Positions 7,477-8,381 of a stretch of DNA of 8,381 bases are shown piece after piece; within the stretch, counting starts at the first letter, position 1; each line of letters opens with the position of its first letter. The translations under genes and the position numbers were made by a program. Below the pieces are notes generated by a model that saw nothing but the letters and a program-made list of their open reading frames with translations, was not told the DNA's origin and searched no databases. Source of the stretch: JAWXBR01 sp034440235 (lineage in GTDB: Bacteria; Bacteroidota; Ignavibacteria; Kapaibacteriales; Kapaibacteriaceae); assembly GCA_034440235.1 (NCBI GenBank), contig JAWXBR010000057.1, positions 1-8,381 on the forward strand, read 5' to 3'.

Positions 7477-7510
7477 CTACTACTTTTTTCACCCAATGCA
7501 AGGGTCGCCA
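7477..7510 (+). repeat. Shared intergenic element, copy 2
   Basis: This copy repeats the 18-mer of 4218-4235 exactly (7477-7494), then AATGCAAGGGTCGCCA in place of GACGCGGGGTTGTCA. It ends 47 bases before the GTG at 7558. A TATAAG at 7520-7525 resembles a -10, but the base positions equal to the -35 of copy 1 read TCGCCA and lie only nine bases from it. The conserved part is therefore not simply a sigma70 promoter. It comes after the terminator at 7414-7454, so its T-run is not needed as a terminator. Confidence 0.7.
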
Positions 7511-7557
7511 AATCGTTATTATAAGGTGTTTGCTTTACGAAACATTTTGGTAATGGT

Positions 7558-8217
7558 GTGTTGAAACCGCATTTCATATATCCTCGAAATACTACTCCAC
7601 TCGAGATCTACAGCTTTCTAAACGAACGTTGCAAAGGTCTTGGATGGAAGCGTGGTGAACTTATGCAGCGCCTAGGCTATGCGAATGTATCTGGCGCATT
7701 GCGGAACTACGATGAATTCTGTGAAGGAGACTTCAGAAAGAGCGACCTCTTGAATCGTCTTTCGCGATGTGAAGAGTTAGCCGGTGAGGAATTCAATCTC
7801 GCACTTCAAGCTTCCAGAGATCGAATTACACGCGCATTTGAGCAAGAGACAGAAGAAGCTCGCAGGAATCACATTCCTCATTTGTGGTACGAACATGTGC
7901 GGACTATACCTAGCCCCATCTTTGTCGTCGCCATTTTTGGAATCTCAACCTTCAAGGTGATACCTATACCAAAAGCGATCCTCGAATTATCCGATCATGC
8001 TCAAAGGCTTGAGAGAGTTCGCGCCTTTGTAAAGCGCATATCTGAACTTACTGGAGACAAGCGACCTTCAGCACTAGGTGGACCGTTCGGCCATGCCACA
8101 GCAGCACTATACCGCGATACGTACGACCATAGCTTCGTCATCAGCCTGCAAGGTGATGTCATCGGCGAACGCGAGGTAGCGCCATCGAATGCAAAAGCGA
8201 TTTTTAGAATCAGGTGA
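7558..8217 (+). CDS. Uncharacterised protein with HTH-like N-terminal domain, paralogue 1
   Basis: The product is 219 residues and soluble, with no signal peptide or clear membrane segment. Residues about 18-57 (FLNERCKGLGWKRGELMQRL, then GYANVSGALRNYDEFCEG) have the spacing of an XRE/Cro-like helix-turn-helix: a helix, a 'GWKRGEL' helix, a turn at GY, and a presumed recognition helix. Residues about 80-115 look helical and charged. They are followed by HIPHLWYEH and a hydrophobic patch PSPIFVVAIFGISTFKVIPI (122-141), probably a beta-rich core. I recognise the layout as a recurring family of unnamed bacterial proteins but know no function for it. Transcription regulation is possible and unproven. 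GTG at 7558 or TTG at 7561 could start it; neither has a strong Shine-Dalgarno. A related gene begins two bases after its stop. Confidence 0.85.
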   Translation: MLKPHFIYPRNTTPLEIYSFLNERCKGLGWKRGELMQRLGYANVSGALRNYDEFCEGDFRKSDLLNRLSRCEELAGEEFNLALQASRDRITRAFEQETEEARRNHIPHLWYEHVRTIPSPIFVVAIFGISTFKVIPIPKAILELSDHAQRLERVRAFVKRISELTGDKRPSALGGPFGHATAALYRDTYDHSFVISLQGDVIGEREVAPSNAKAIFRIR

Positions 8218-8219
8218 AT

Positions 8220-8381
8220 GTGCGTCCAACATATCCTGTGAAAGTCCTCCCGCTCGAGATAAGCGTCTACCTTACCGAACGTTGTAAGGTTCTCGGCTGG
8301 AAGCGCAGCGAACTCACGCGTCGTCTTGGCTACGCAAATGTTTCTCGTGCACTCCGGAATTACGATGCGTTCTGTGAAGGA
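8220..8381 (+). CDS. Paralogue 2 of the HTH-like protein (3' end outside window)
   Basis: The visible 54 residues begin at GTG 8220, two bases after the preceding stop, and run open to the window edge. PLEI at residues 11-14 starts a stretch in which 34 of 44 residues match paralogue 1, including ERCK, LGWKR, LGYANVS and ALRNYD. The DNA matches at 98 of 132 positions, and 17 of the 34 differences are synonymous, which suggests the protein is kept by selection. An ATG at 8218 is out of frame and reaches a stop after seven codons. An in-frame GTG at 8238 is an alternative start. The close spacing implies co-transcription with paralogue 1. Confidence 0.85.
   Translation, partial: MRPTYPVKVLPLEISVYLTERCKVLGWKRSELTRRLGYANVSRALRNYDAFCEG

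Noticed and set aside
8218..8241. ATG start for paralogue 2
   Set aside because: It is out of frame with the conserved domain and meets a stop after seven codons; the GTG two bases later is in frame.

Overview
The window looks like a chromosomal segment from the Bacteroidota/Chlorobiota (FCB) group, probably an Ignavibacteria- or Kapabacteria-like lineage; this assignment is an inference. It rests on a secreted protein with a type IX secretion (T9SS) C-terminal sorting domain, PKD-like repeats of Bacteroidota type, an outer-membrane protein of the 'SxYSxxGIGD' kind, a lipoprotein resembling DUF4270, and a divergent GT5 glycogen-synthase-like gene next to that lipoprotein. From memory, that last pairing is a conserved Bacteroidota neighbourhood. 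Base composition looks even across the window and no transposase, integrase, tRNA, rRNA or CRISPR array is visible.

Layout, all recognised genes on the + strand. (1) 1-275: non-genic left edge and leader, with a possible minus-strand terminator-like hairpin at 1-32. (2) 276-4197: a tight three-gene operon of GT5 glycogen-synthase-like protein (276-1751), DUF4270-like lipoprotein (1754-2962) and outer-membrane beta-barrel protein (2959-4197). The genes are separated by 2 nt and then overlap by 4 nt. (3) 4198-4309: intergenic region with palindromes, a sigma70-like promoter and a conserved 18-nt element. (4) 4310-7387: a 1025-residue secreted LamG/PKD/T9SS protein, followed by a strong intrinsic terminator at 7414-7454. 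(5) 7455-7557: second intergenic region carrying a diverged copy of the same element. (6) 7558-8217 and 8220-8381 (cut by the window edge): two tandem paralogues of an uncharacterised family with a predicted helix-turn-helix-like N-terminus.

How the parts may work together. The first operon is a cell-envelope set: a probably catalytically altered GT5 protein in the cytoplasm, a lipoprotein and an outer-membrane barrel. The large LamG protein is an independent unit with its own promoter and terminator, exported through T9SS and probably acting as a surface adhesin or carbohydrate-binding protein. The tandem HTH-like paralogues form a separate unit whose function I cannot name. The most unusual points are the shared element that flanks the LamG gene on both sides and precedes the paralogue pair, the loss of conserved ligand-binding residues in the GT5 protein, and the uneven divergence of the PKD repeat units.
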